The position numbers were made by a program, and so were the translations under genes. DNA of 64,000 nucleotides from Cherax quadricarinatus (taxonomy: Eukaryota > Arthropoda > Malacostraca > Decapoda > Parastacidae). Where the stretch lies: assembly GCF_038502225.1 (NCBI RefSeq), contig NW_027195236.1, positions 193,883 to 257,882 of the forward strand, in the 5' to 3' direction. Numbering within the stretch: position 1 is the first letter of the stretch; each line of letters starts with the position of its first letter. This document shows positions 29,123 through 41,755 of this stretch, piece by piece. Below the pieces are notes generated by a model. That model was not told the origin of the DNA, searched no databases, and saw only the letters and a program-made list of their open reading frames with translations.

Positions 29123-32100
29123 AAGCTTCTGGTGTTATCTTCAGTACAAGCTTCAGGTGTTATCTTCAGTACAAGCTTCTGGTGCTATCTTCAGTACAAG
29201 CTTCTGGTGCTATCTTCAGTACAAGCTTCTGGTGCTATCTTCAGTACAAGCTTCTGGTGCTATCTTCAGTACAAGCTTCTGGTGCTATCTTCAGTACAAG
29301 CTTCTGGTGTTATCTTCAGTACAAGCTTCAGGTGTTATCTTCAGTACAAGCTTCTGGTGCTATCTTCAGTACAAGCTTCTGGTGCTATCTTCAGTACAAG
29401 CTTCTGGTGCTATCTTCAGTACAAGCTTCTGGTGTTATCTTCAGTACAAGCTTCTGGTGCTATCTTCAGTACAAGCTTCTGGTGCTATCTTCAGTACAAG
29501 CTTCTGGTGTTATCTTCAGTACAAGCTTCTGGTGCTATCTTCAGTACAAGCTTCTGGTGCTATCTTCAGTACAAGCTTCTGGTGTTATCTTCAGTACAAG
29601 CTTCTGGTGCTATCTTCAGTACAAGCTTCTGGTGTTATCTTCAGTACAAGCTTCTGGTGCTATCTTCAGTACAAGCTTCTGGTGTTATCTTCAGTACAAG
29701 CTTCTGGTGCTATCTTCAGTACAAGCTTCTGGTGCTATCTTCAGTACAAGCTTCTGGTGCTATCTTCAGTACAAGCTTCTGGTGCTATCTTCAGTACAAG
29801 CTTCTGGTGCTATCTTCAGTACAAGCTTCTGGTGCTATCTTCAGTACAAGCTTCTGGTGCTATCTTCAGTACAAGCTTCTGGTGCTATCTTCAGTACAAG
29901 CTTCTTGTGCTATGTTCAGTACAAGCTTCTGGTGCTATCTTCAGTACAAGCTTCTGGTGTTATCTTCAGTACAAGCTTCTGGTGCTATCTTCAGTACAAG
30001 CTTTCTGGTGCTACCTTCAGTACAAGCTTCTGGTGCTATCCTCACTACAAGCTTCTGGTGTTATCTTCAGTACAAGCTTCTGGTGTTATCTTCAGTACAA
30101 GCTTCTGGTGTTATCTTCAGTACAAGCTTCTGGTGCTATCTTCAGTACAAGCTTTCTGGTGCTATCTTCAGTACAAGCTTCTGGTGTTATCTTCAGTACA
30201 AGCTTCTGGTGCTATCTTCAGTACAAGCTTCTGGTGTTATCTTCAGTACAAGCTTCTGGTGTTATCTTCAGTACAAGCTTCTGGTGCTATCTTCAGTACA
30301 AGTTTTCTGGTGTTATCTTCAGTACAAGCTTCTGGTGCTATCCTCACTACAAGCTTCTGGTGTTATCTTCAGTACAAGCTTCTGGTGCTATCTTCAGTAC
30401 AAGCTTCTGGTGCTATCTTCAGTACAAGCTTCTGGTGCTATCTTCAGTACAAGCTTCTGGTGCTATCTTCAGTACAAGCTTCTGGTGTTATCTTCAGTAC
30501 AAGCTTCTGGTGCTATCTTCAGTACAAGCTTTCTGGTGCTATCTTCAGTACAAGCTTCTGGTGCTATCCTCACTACAAGCTTCTGGTGTTATCTTCAGTA
30601 CAAGCTTCTGGTGTTATCTTCAGTACAAGCTTCTGGTGTTATCTTCAGTACAAGCTTCTGGTGCTATCTTCAGTACAAGCTTTCTGGTGCTATCTTCAGT
30701 ACAAGCTTCTGGTGTTATCTTCAGTACAAGCTTCTGGTGCTATCTTCAGTACAAGCTTCTGGTGTTATCTTCAGTACAAGCTTCTGGTGTTATCTTCAGT
30801 ACAAGCTTCTGGTGCTATCTTCAGTACAAGTTTTCTGGTGTTATCTTCAGTACAAGCTTCTGGTGCTATCCTCACTACAAGCTTCTGGTGTTATCTTCAG
30901 TACAAGCTTCTGGTGCTATCTTCAGTACAAGCTTCTGGTGCTATCTTCAGTACAAGCTTCTGGTGCTATCTTCAGTACAAGCTTCTGGTGCTATCTTCAG
31001 TACAAGCTTCTGGTGCTATCTTCAGTACAAGCTTCTGGTGTTATCTTCAGTACAAGCTTTCTGGTGTGCTATCTTCAGTACAAGCTTCTGGTGCTATCTT
31101 CAGTACAAGCTTCTGGTGCTATCTTCAGTACAAGCTTCTGGTGCTATCTTCAGTACAAGCTTCTGGTGCTATCTTCAGTACAAGCTTCTGGTGCTATCTT
31201 CAGTACAAGCTTCTGGTGTTATCTTCAGTACAAGCTTCTGGTGCTATCTTCAGTACAAGCTTCTGGTGCTATCTTCAGTACAAGCTTCTGGTGCTATCTT
31301 CAGTACAAGCTTCTGGTGCTATCTTCAGTACAAGCTTCTGGTGCTATCTTCAGTACAAGCTTCTGGTGCTATCTTCAGTACAAGCTTCTGGTGCTATCTT
31401 CAGTACAAGCTTCTGGTGCTATCTTCAGTACAAGCTTCTGGTGCTATCTTCAGTACAAGCTTCTGGTGCTATCTTCAGTACAAGCTTCTGGTGCTATCTT
31501 CAGTACAAGCTTCTGGTGCTATCTTCAGTACAAGCTTCTGGTGCTATCTTCAGTACAAGCTTCTTCTGGTGCTATCTTCAGTACAAGCTTCTGGTGCTAT
31601 CTTCAGTACAAGCTTCTGGTGCTATCTTCAGTACAAGCTTCTGGTGCTATCTTCTGTACAAGCTTCTGGTGCTATCTTCAGTACAAGCTTCTGGTGCTAT
31701 CTTCAGTACAAGCTTCTGGTGCTATCTTCAGTACAAGCTTCTGGTGCTATCTTCAGTACAAGCTTCTGGTGCTATCTTCAGTACAAGCTTCTGGTGCTAT
31801 CTTCAGTACAAGCTTCTGGTGCTATCTTCAGTACAAGCTTCTGGTGCTATCTTCAGTACAAGCTTCTGGTGCTATCTTCAGTACAAGCTTCTGGTGCTAT
31901 CTTCAGTACAAGCTTCTGGTGCTATCTTCAGTACAAGCTTCTGGTGCTATCTTCAGTACAAGCTTCTGGTGCTATCTTCAGTACAAGCTTCTGGTGCTAT
32001 CTTCAGTACAAGCTTCTGGTGCTATCTTCAGTACAAGCTTCTGGTGCTATCTTCAGTACAAGCTTCTGGTGCTATCTTCAGTACAAGCTTCTGGTGCTAT

Positions 32101-35100
32101 CTTCAGTACAAGCTTCTGGTGCTATCTTCAGTACAAGCTTCTGGTGCTATCTTCAGTACAAGCTTCTGGTGCTATCTTCAGTACAAGCTTCTGGTGCTAT
32201 CTTCAGTACAAGCTTCTGGTGCTATCTTCAGTACAAGCTTCTGGTGCTATCTTCAGTACAAGCTTCTGGTGCTATCTTCAGTACAAGCTTCTGGTGCTAT
32301 CTTCAGTACAAGCTTCTGGTGCTATCTTCAGTACAAGCTTCTGGTGTTATCTTCAGTACAAGCTTCTGGTGCTATCTTCAGTACAAGCTTCTGGTGCTAT
32401 CTTCAGTACAAGCTTCTGGTGCTATCTTCAGTACAAGCTTCTGGTGTTATCTTCAGTACAAGCTTCTGGTGTTATCTTCAGTACAAGCTTCTGGTGTTAT
32501 CTTCAGTACAAGCTTCTGGTGCTATCTTCAGTACAAGCTTTCTGGTGCTATCTTCAGTACAAGCTTCTGGTGCTATCTTCAGTACAAGCTTCTTGTGCTA
32601 TCTTCAGTACAAGCTTCTTGTGCTATCTTCAGTACAAGCTTCTGGTGCTATCTTCAGTACAAGCTTCTTGTGCTATCTTCAGTACAAGCTTCTGGTGCTA
32701 TCTTCAGTACAAGCTTCTTGTGCTATCTTCAGTACAAGCTTCTGGTGCTATCTTCAGTACAAGCTTCTGGTGCTATCTTCAGTACAAGCTTCTGGTGTTA
32801 TCTTCAGTACAAGCTTCTGGTGTTATCTTCAGTACAAGCTTCTGGTGCTATCTTCAGTACAAGCTTCTGGTGTTATCTTCAGTACAAGCTTCTGGTGCTA
32901 TCTTCAGTACAAGCTTCTGGTGTTATCTTCAGTACAAGCTTCTGGTGCTATCTTCAGTACAAGCTTCTGGTGCTATCTTCAGTACAAGCTTCTGGTGTTA
33001 TCTTCAGTACAAGCTTCTGGTGTTATCTTCAGTACAAGCTTCTGGTGCTATCTTCAGTACAAGCTTCTGGTGCTATCTTCAGTACAAGCTTCTGGTGCTA
33101 TCTTCAGTACAAGCTTCTGGTGCTATCTTCAGTACAAGCTTCTGGTGCTATCTTCAGTACAAGCTTCTGGTGCTATCTTCAGTACAAGCTTCTGGTGCTA
33201 TCTTCAGTACAAGCTTCTGGTGCTATCTTCAGTACAAGCTTCTGGTGTTATCTTCAGTACAAGCTTCTGGTGCTATCTTCAGTACAAGCTTCTGGTGCTA
33301 TTTTCGGTACAAGCTTCTGGTGCTATCTTCAGTACAAGCTTCTGGTGCTATCTTCAGTACAAGCTTCTGGTGCTATCTTCACTACAAGCTTCTGGTGCTA
33401 TCTTCAGTACAAGCTTCTGGTGCTATCTTCAGTACAAGCTTCTGGTGCTATCTTCAGTACAAGCTTCTGGTGTTATCTTCAGTACAAGCTTCTGGTGCTA
33501 TCTTCAGTACAAGCTTTCTGGTGCTATCTTCAGTACAAGCTTCTGGTGCTATCCTCACTACAAGCTTCTGGTGTTATCTTCAGTACAAGCTTCTGGTGTT
33601 ATCTTCAGTACAAGCTTCTGGTGTTATCTTCAGTACAAGCTTCTGGTGCTATCTTCAGTACAAGCTTTCTGGTGCTATCTTCAGTACAAGCTTCTGGTGT
33701 TATCTTCAGTACAAGCTTCTGGTGCTATCTTCAGTACAAGCTTCTGGTGTTATCTTCAGTACAAGCTTCTGGTGTTATCTTCAGTACAAGCTTCTGGTGC
33801 TATCTTCAGTACAAGTTTTCTGGTGTTATCTTCAGTACAAGCTTCTGGTGCTATCCTCACTACAAGCTTCTGGTGTTATCTTCAGTACAAGCTTCTGGTG
33901 CTATCTTCAGTACAAGCTTCTGGTGCTGTCTTCAGTACAAGCTTCTGGTGCTATCTTCAGTACAAGCTTCTGGTGCTATCTTCAGTACAAGCTTCTGGTG
34001 CTATCTTCAGTACAAGCTTCTGGTGTTATCTTCAGTACAAGCTTTCTGGTGCTATCTTCAGTACAAGCTTCTGGTGCTATCCTCACTACAAGCTTCTGGT
34101 GCTATCTTCAGTACAAGCTTCTGGTGCTATCTTCAGTACAAGCTTCTGGTGCTATCTTCAGTACAAGCTTCTGGTGCTATCTTCAGTACAAGCTTCTGGT
34201 GTTATCTTCAGTACAAGCTTCTGGTGTTATCTTCAGTACAAGCTTCTGGTGCTATCTTCAGTACAAGCTTCTGGTGCTATCTTCAGTACAAGCTTCTGGT
34301 GCTATCTTCAGTACAAGCTTCTGGTGCTATCTTCAGTACAAGCTTCTGGTGCTATCTTCAGTACAAGCTTCTGGTGCTATCTTCAGTACAAGCTTCTGGT
34401 GCTATCTTCAGTACAAGCTTCTGGTGCTATCTTCAGTACAAGCTTCTGGTGCTATCTTCAGTACAAGCTTCTGGTGCTATCTTCAGTACAAGCTTCTGGT
34501 GCTATCTTCAGTACAAGCTTCTGGTGCTATCTTCAGAACAAGCTTCTGGTGCTATCTTCAGTACAAGCTTCTGGTGCTATCCTCACTACAAGCTTCTGGT
34601 GCTATCTTCAGTACAAGCTTCTGGTGCTATCTTCAGTACAAGCTTCTGGTGCTATCTTCAGTACAAGCTTCTGGTGCTATCCTCACTACAAGCTTCTGGT
34701 GCTATCTTCAGTACAAGCTTCTGGTGCTATCTTCAGTACAAGCTTCTGGTGCTATCTTCAGTACAAGCTTCTGGTGCTATCTTCAGTACAAGCTTCTGGT
34801 GCTATCTTCAGTACAAGCTTCTGGTGCTATCTTCAGTACAAGCTTCTGGTGTTATCTTCAGTACAAGCTTCTGGTGCTATCTTCAGTACAAGCTTCTGGT
34901 GCTATCTTCAGTACAAGCTTCTGGTGCTATCTTCAGTACAAGCTTCTGGTGCTATCTTCAGTACAAGCTTCTGGTGCTATCTTCAGTACAAGCTTCTGGT
35001 GCTATCTTCAGTACAAGCTTCTGGTGCTATCTTCAGTACAAGCTTCTGGTGCTATCTTCAGTACAAGCTTCTGGTGCTATCTTCAGTACAAGCTTCTGGT

Positions 35101-38100
35101 GCTATCTTCAGTACAAGCTTCTGGTGCTATCTTCAGTACAAGCTTCTGGTGCTATCTTCAGTACAAGCTTCTGGTGCTATCTTCAGTACAAGCTTCTGGT
35201 GCTATCTTCAGTACAAGCTTCTGGTACTATCTTCAGTACAAGCTTCTGGTGCTATCTTCAGTACAAGCTTCTGGTGCTATCTTCAGTACAAGCTTCTGGT
35301 GCTATCTTCAGTACAAGCTTCTGGTGCTATCTTCAGTACAAGCTTCTGGTGCTATCTTCAGTACAAGCTTCTGGTGTTATCTTCAGTACAAGCTTCTGGT
35401 GCTATCTTCAGTACAAGCTTCTGGTGCTATCTTCAGTACAAGCTTCTGGTGCTATCTTCAGTACAAGCTTCTGGTGTTATCTTCAGTACAAGCTTCTGGT
35501 GTTATCTTCAGTACAAGCTTCTGGTGTTATCTTCAGTACAAGCTTCTGGTGCTATCTTCAGTACAAGCTTTCTGGTGCTATCTTCAGTACAAGCTTCTGG
35601 TGCTATCTTCAGTACAAGCTTCTTGTGCTATCTTCAGTACAAGCTTCTTGTGCTATCTTCAGTACAAGCTTCTGGTGCTATCTTCAGTACAAGCTTCTTG
35701 TGCTATCTTCAGTACAAGCTTCTGGTGCTATCATCAGTACAAGCTTCTTGTGCTATCTTCAGTACAAGCTTCTGGTGCTATCTTCAGTACAAGCTTCTGG
35801 TGCTATCTTCAGTACAAGCTTCTGGTGTTATCTTCAGTACAAGCTTCTGGTGTTATCTTCAGTACAAGCTTCTGGTGCTATCTTCAGTACAAGCTTCTGG
35901 TGTTATCTTCAGTACAAGCTTCTGGTGCTATCTTCAGTACAAGCTTCTGGTGTTATCTTAAGTACAAGCTTCTGGTGCTATCTTCAGTACAAGCTTCTGG
36001 TGCTATCTTCAGTACAAGCTTCTGGTGTTATCTTCAGTACAAGCTTCTGGTGTTATCTTCAGTACAAGCTTCTGGTGCTATCTTCAGTACAAGCTTCTGG
36101 TGCTATCTTCAGTACAAGCTTCTGGTGCTATCTTCAGTACAAGCTTCTGGTGCTATCTTCAGTACAAGCTTCTAGTGCTATCTTCAGTACAAGCTTCTGG
36201 TGCTATCTTCAGTACAAGCTTCTGGTGCTATCTTCAGTACAAGCTTCTGGTGTTATCTTCAGTACAAGCTTCTGGTGCTATCTTCAGTACAAGCTTCTGG
36301 TGCTATTTTCGGTACAAGCTTCTGGTGCTATCTTCAGTACAAGCTTCTGGTGCTATCTTCAGTACAAGCTTCTGGTGCTATCTTCACTACAAGCTTCTGG
36401 TGTTATCTTCAGTACAAGCTTCTGGTGTTATCTTCAGTACAAGCTTCTGGTGTTATCTTCAGTACAAGCTTCTGGTGTTATCCTCACTACAAGCTTCTGG
36501 TGCTATCTTCACTACAAGCTTCTGGTGTTATCTTCAGTACAAGCTTCTGGTGTTATCTTCAGTACAAGCTTTCTGTTGCTATCTTCAGTACAAGCTTCTG
36601 GTGCTATCCTCACTACAAGCTTCTGGTGTTATCTTCAGTACAAGCTTCTGGTGTTATCTTCAGTACAAGCTTCTGGTGCTATCTTCAGTACAAGCTTTCT
36701 GGTGCTATCTTCAGTACAAGCTTCTGGTGCTATCCTCACTACAAGCTTCTGGTGTTATCTTCAGTACAAGCTTCTGGTGTTATCTTCAGTACAAGCTTCT
36801 GGTGTTATCTTCAGTACAAGCTTCTGGTGCTATCTTCAGTACAAGCTTTCTGGTGCTATCTTCAGTACAAGCTTCTGGTGTTATCTTCAGTACAAGCTTC
36901 TGGTGCTATCTTCAGTACAAGCTTCTGGTGTTATCTTCAGTACAAGCTTCTGGTGTTATCTTCAGTACAAGCTTCTGGTGCTATCTTCAGTACAAGCTTT
37001 CTGGTGTTATCTTCAGTACAAGCTTCTGGTGCTATCCTCACTACAAGCTTCTGGTGTTATCTTCAGTACAAGCTTCTGGTGCTATCTTCAGTACAAGCTT
37101 CTGGTGCTATCTTCAGTACAAGCTTCTGGTGCTATCTTCAGTACAAGCTTCTTGTGCTATCTTCAGTACAAGCTTCTGGTGCTATCTTCAGTACAAGCTT
37201 CTGGTGTTATCTTCAGTACAAGCTTTCTGGTGCTATCTTCAGTACAAGCTTCTGGTGCTATCCTCACTACAAGCTTCTGGTGCTATCTTCAGTACAAGCT
37301 TCTGGTGCTATCTTCAGTACAAGCTTCTGGTGCTATCTTCAGTACAAGCTTCTGGTGCTATCCTCACTACAAGCTTCTGGTGCTATCTTCAGTACAAGCT
37401 TCTGGTGCTATCTTCAGTACAAGCTTCTGGTGCTATCTTCAGTACAAGCTTCTGGTGCTATCTTCAGTACAAGCTTCTGGTGCTGTCTTCAGTACAAGCT
37501 TCTGGTGCTATCTTCAGTACAAGCTTCTGGTGCTATCTTCAGTACAAGCTTCTGGTGCTATCTTCAGTACAAGCTTCTGGTGCTATCTTCAGTACAAGCT
37601 TCTGGTGCTATCTTCAGTACAAGCTTCTGGTGCTATCTTCAATACAAGCTTCTGGTGCTATCCTCACTACAAGCTTCTGGTGCTATCTTCAGTACAAGCT
37701 TCTGGTGCTATCTTCAGTACAAGCTTCTGGTGCTATCTTCAGTACAAGCTTCTGGTGCTATCCTCACTACAAGCTTCTGGTGCTATCTTCAGTACAAGCT
37801 TCTGGTGCTATCTTCAGTACAAGCTTCTGGTGCTATCTTCAGTACAAGCTTCTGGTGCTATCTTCAGTACAAGCTTCTGGTGCTATCTTCAGTACAAGCT
37901 TCTGGTGCTATCTTCAGTACAAGCTTCTGGTGTTATCTTCAGTACAAGCTTCTGGTGCTATCTTCAGTACAAGCTTCTTGTGCTATCTTCAGTACAAGCT
38001 TCTGGTGCTATCTTCAGTACAAGCTTCTGGTGCTATCTTCAGTACAAGCTTCTGGTGCTATCTTCAGTACAAGCTTCTGGTGCTATCTTCAGTACAAGCT

Positions 38101-40062
38101 TCTGGTGCTATCTTCAGTACAAGCTTCTGGTGCTATCTTCAGTACAAGCTTCTGGTGCTATCTTCAGTACAAGCTTCTGGTGCTATCTTCAGTACAAGCT
38201 TCTCTGTGCTATCTTCAGTACAAGCTTCTGGTGCTATCTTCGGTACAAGCTTCTGGTGCTATCTTCAGTACAAGCTTCTGGTGCTATCTTCAGTACAAGC
38301 TTCTGGTGCTATCTTCAGCACAAGCTTCTGGTGCTATCTTCAGTACAAGCTTCTGGTGCTATCTTCAGTACAAGCTTCTGGTGCTATCTTCAGTACAAGC
38401 TTCTGGTGCTATCTTCAGTACAAGCTTCTGGTGCTATCTTCAGTACAAGCTTCTGGTGTTATCTTCAGTACAAGCTTCTGGTGTTATCTTCAGTACAAGC
38501 TTCTGGTGCTATCTTCAGTACAAGCTTCTGGTGCTATCTTCAGTACAAGCTTCTGGTGCTATCTTCAGTACAAGCTTCTGGTGCTATCTTCAGTACAAGC
38601 TTCTGGTGCTATCTTCAGTACAAGCTTCTGGTGCTATCTTCAGTACAAGCTTCTGGTGTTATCTTCAGTACAAGCTTCTGGTGCTATCTTCAGTACAAGC
38701 TTCTGGTGTTATCTTCAGTACAAGCTTCTGGTGTTATCTTCAGTACAAGCTTCTGGTGCTATCTTCAGTACAAGCTTCTGGTGCTATCTTCAGTACAAGC
38801 TTCTGGTGCTATCTTCAGTACAAGCTTCTGGTGTTATCTTCAGTACAAGCTTCTGGTGTTATCTTCAGTACAAGCTTCTGGTGCTATCTTCAGTACAAGC
38901 TTCTGGTGCTATCTTCAGTACAAGCTTCTGGTGCTATCTTCAGTACAAGCTTCTGGTGCTATCTTCAGTACAAGCTTCTGGTGCTATCTTCAGTACAAGC
39001 TTCTGGTGCTATCTTCAGTACAAGCTTCTGGTGCTATCTTCAGTACAAGCTTCTTGTGCTATCTTCAGTACAAGCTTCTGGTGCTATCTTCAGTACAAGC
39101 TTCTGGTGCTATCTTCAGTACAAGCTTCTGGTGCTATCTTCAGTACAAGCTTCTGGTGCTATCTTCAGTACAAGCTTCTGGTGCTATCTTCAGTACAAGC
39201 TTCTGGTGCTATCTTCAGTACAAGCTTCTGGTGCTATCTTCAGTACAAGCTTCTGGTGCTATCTTCAGTACAAGCTTCTGGTGCTATCTTCAGTACAAGC
39301 TTCTGGTGCTATCTTCAGTACAAGCTTCTGGTGCTATCTTCAGTACAAGCTTCTGGTGCTATCTTCAGTACAAGCTTCTGGTGCTATCTTCAGTACAAGC
39401 TTCTGGTGTTATCTTCAGTACAAGCTTCTGGTGTTATCTTCAGTACAAGCTTCTGGTGCTATCTTCAGTACAAGCTTCTGGTGCTATCTTCAGTACAAGC
39501 TTCTGGTGCTATCTTCAGTACAAGCTTCTGGTGTTATCTTCAGTACAAGCTTCTGGTGCTATCTTCAGTACAAGCTTCTGGTGCTATCTTCAGTACAAGC
39601 TTCTGGTGCTATCTTCAGTACAAGCTTCTGGTGCTATCTTCAGTACAAGCTTCTGGTGCTATCTTCAGTACAAGCTTCTGGTGCTATCTTCAGTACAAGC
39701 TTCTGGTGTTATCTTCAGTACAAGCTTCTGGTGTTATCTTCAGTACAAGCTTCTGGTGCTATCTTCAGTACAAGCTTCTGGTGCTATCTTCAGTACAAGC
39801 TTCTGGTGCTATCTTCAGTACAAGCTTCTGGTGTTATCTTCAGTACAAGCTTCTGGTGCTATCTTCAGTACAAGCTTCTGGTGCTATCTTCAGTACAAGC
39901 TTCTGGTGCTATCTTCAGTACAAGCTTCTGGTGCTATCTTCAGTACAAGCTTCTGGTGTTATCTTCAGTACAAGCTTCTGGTGCTATCTTCAGTACAAGC
40001 TTCTGGTGCTATCTTCAGTACAAGCTTCTGGTGCTATCTTCAGTACAAGCTTCTGGTGCTAT
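29123..40062. repeat. 25-bp HindIII satellite-like array, about 437 units
   Basis: The unit contains AAGCTTCTGGTG, then C or T, then TATCTTCAGTAC; each unit holds a HindIII site. Three forward frames are open for thousands of codons since 25 is not a multiple of 3 and the unit has no plus-strand stop; the reverse complement has TGA in every unit. Length variants (CTTTCTGG, AGTTTTCTGG; 26 bp), CCTCACTAC and TTCTTGTG variants mark larger blocks. The clearest are a 528-bp duplication (30001 and 30529) and repeats about 3.0 kb apart (30529 and 33514; 33301 and 36306). Units towards 38500-40060 are the most uniform. Confidence 0.97.
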
Positions 40063-40517
<455 letters not shown>

Positions 40518-41755
40518 AGGGGGATGGGAAGCCCCCTCTCTGACCCCATGCTGTTCCCTTCCCGGGGGGGGTGGGCCGACATACCACCCAGGCTGAGAGA
40601 CCGATTACCCCCAACTCTTCCCTCCTTACCCAATTGTACTTTTTTATTGATTTATTTAAGCCAATGGGGGTAAAGGGCACGTTTCTTTCCAAAAAGATTC
40701 CATGGGAAAAATAAATAAATATGCAGTATAATGTGACCTTTTTTTGATTTACGTTTCGCCCCACACAGTGGGGTTTTTTTGGGCACAAAAGAAAATACCT
40801 GGGAAAGGGGAAGCGAGTATTTATAGTCCGGTTCCCGGAATGCTGAGGTTGGGTGGAGAAAAGCCGCATCTGATGAGTACCGGGGGGTTTTATTTTACCA
40901 TTTATTTCAAAGACTTAATGTTTAAGGTGTTTTCCCCAAATTTTCAGGGATTTTGTGTTACCATCCAAATTTCCCCCCATAGGCTAGTAATATTATGTCA
41001 GAAAAGTGATGGTTAATTTTCTGGTAAGAAGGGTTTAAATTACAAAAATTTTGAACTCACATTAAATTTTTGTATACACATTTTTTCACAAATGGGTCTG
41101 ATAATATGTGGGGGGAAAAATGATGCAAAGGGCAAAAAAGGGAAAACAATATGAAGGATCAAATTCCAGTATGACCCTAAACAACCCCCCCTTTAACTGG
41201 CCTTTTGTCAAAAAGAATCAAACCAAAGACTCCACTGAACTAGCTGGGGGATGACACCAGTCCTGGGTAAAGAACCACAAATTGGGATAAAGTTATCCCA
41301 AGGGTTTGAAAAAGTTCACAGTTTTAACAACAAATTGTACCCCGTAATTCCTTTTCTGTGTTTTGTTAGGGCAAAAACACTTCTTAACCCCAAATGTCAA
41401 TTTTAAAGGAATAATTTCCCTCCCCAAAAATATGTCACATCTATACCTGTTTTGTTTTGGGCCTTCCCTTTTACTTTTAACACGCTGCCTCCCAGGAAGA
41501 AAGGGGAAAAGGGGTGATCCCCCACCCTTCTTTGGGGCCTGAAGGCAACTAATATTTGAAATTTCCCCGAAATTTAAAAAACCCCCTGGGCCCCCTTTCC
41601 ATTCTAAATAAAAATAAAATGTCAACACGGAGACTGACCCATGACCGGGCTTTAAATTTTTTCAAGAGAAAAAAGCAATTTGTCGTTAACCCCAAAAGTC
41701 TTTCCAGACTTCTTTTTCAGGGTTTAACTTCCCCTTTCCCCCCCAGCTACCGGGG
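40518..41755. other. Run-rich degraded sequence with an ACGTTTCGCC element
   Basis: ACGTTTCGCCCCACACAGTG at 40751-40770 and GCGAGTATTTATAGTCCGG near 40812 match the decapod fold-back family in outline, but runs of G, T, C or A interrupt it. Frames of up to 117 codons have no recognisable domain. I call no gene. Confidence 0.45.
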
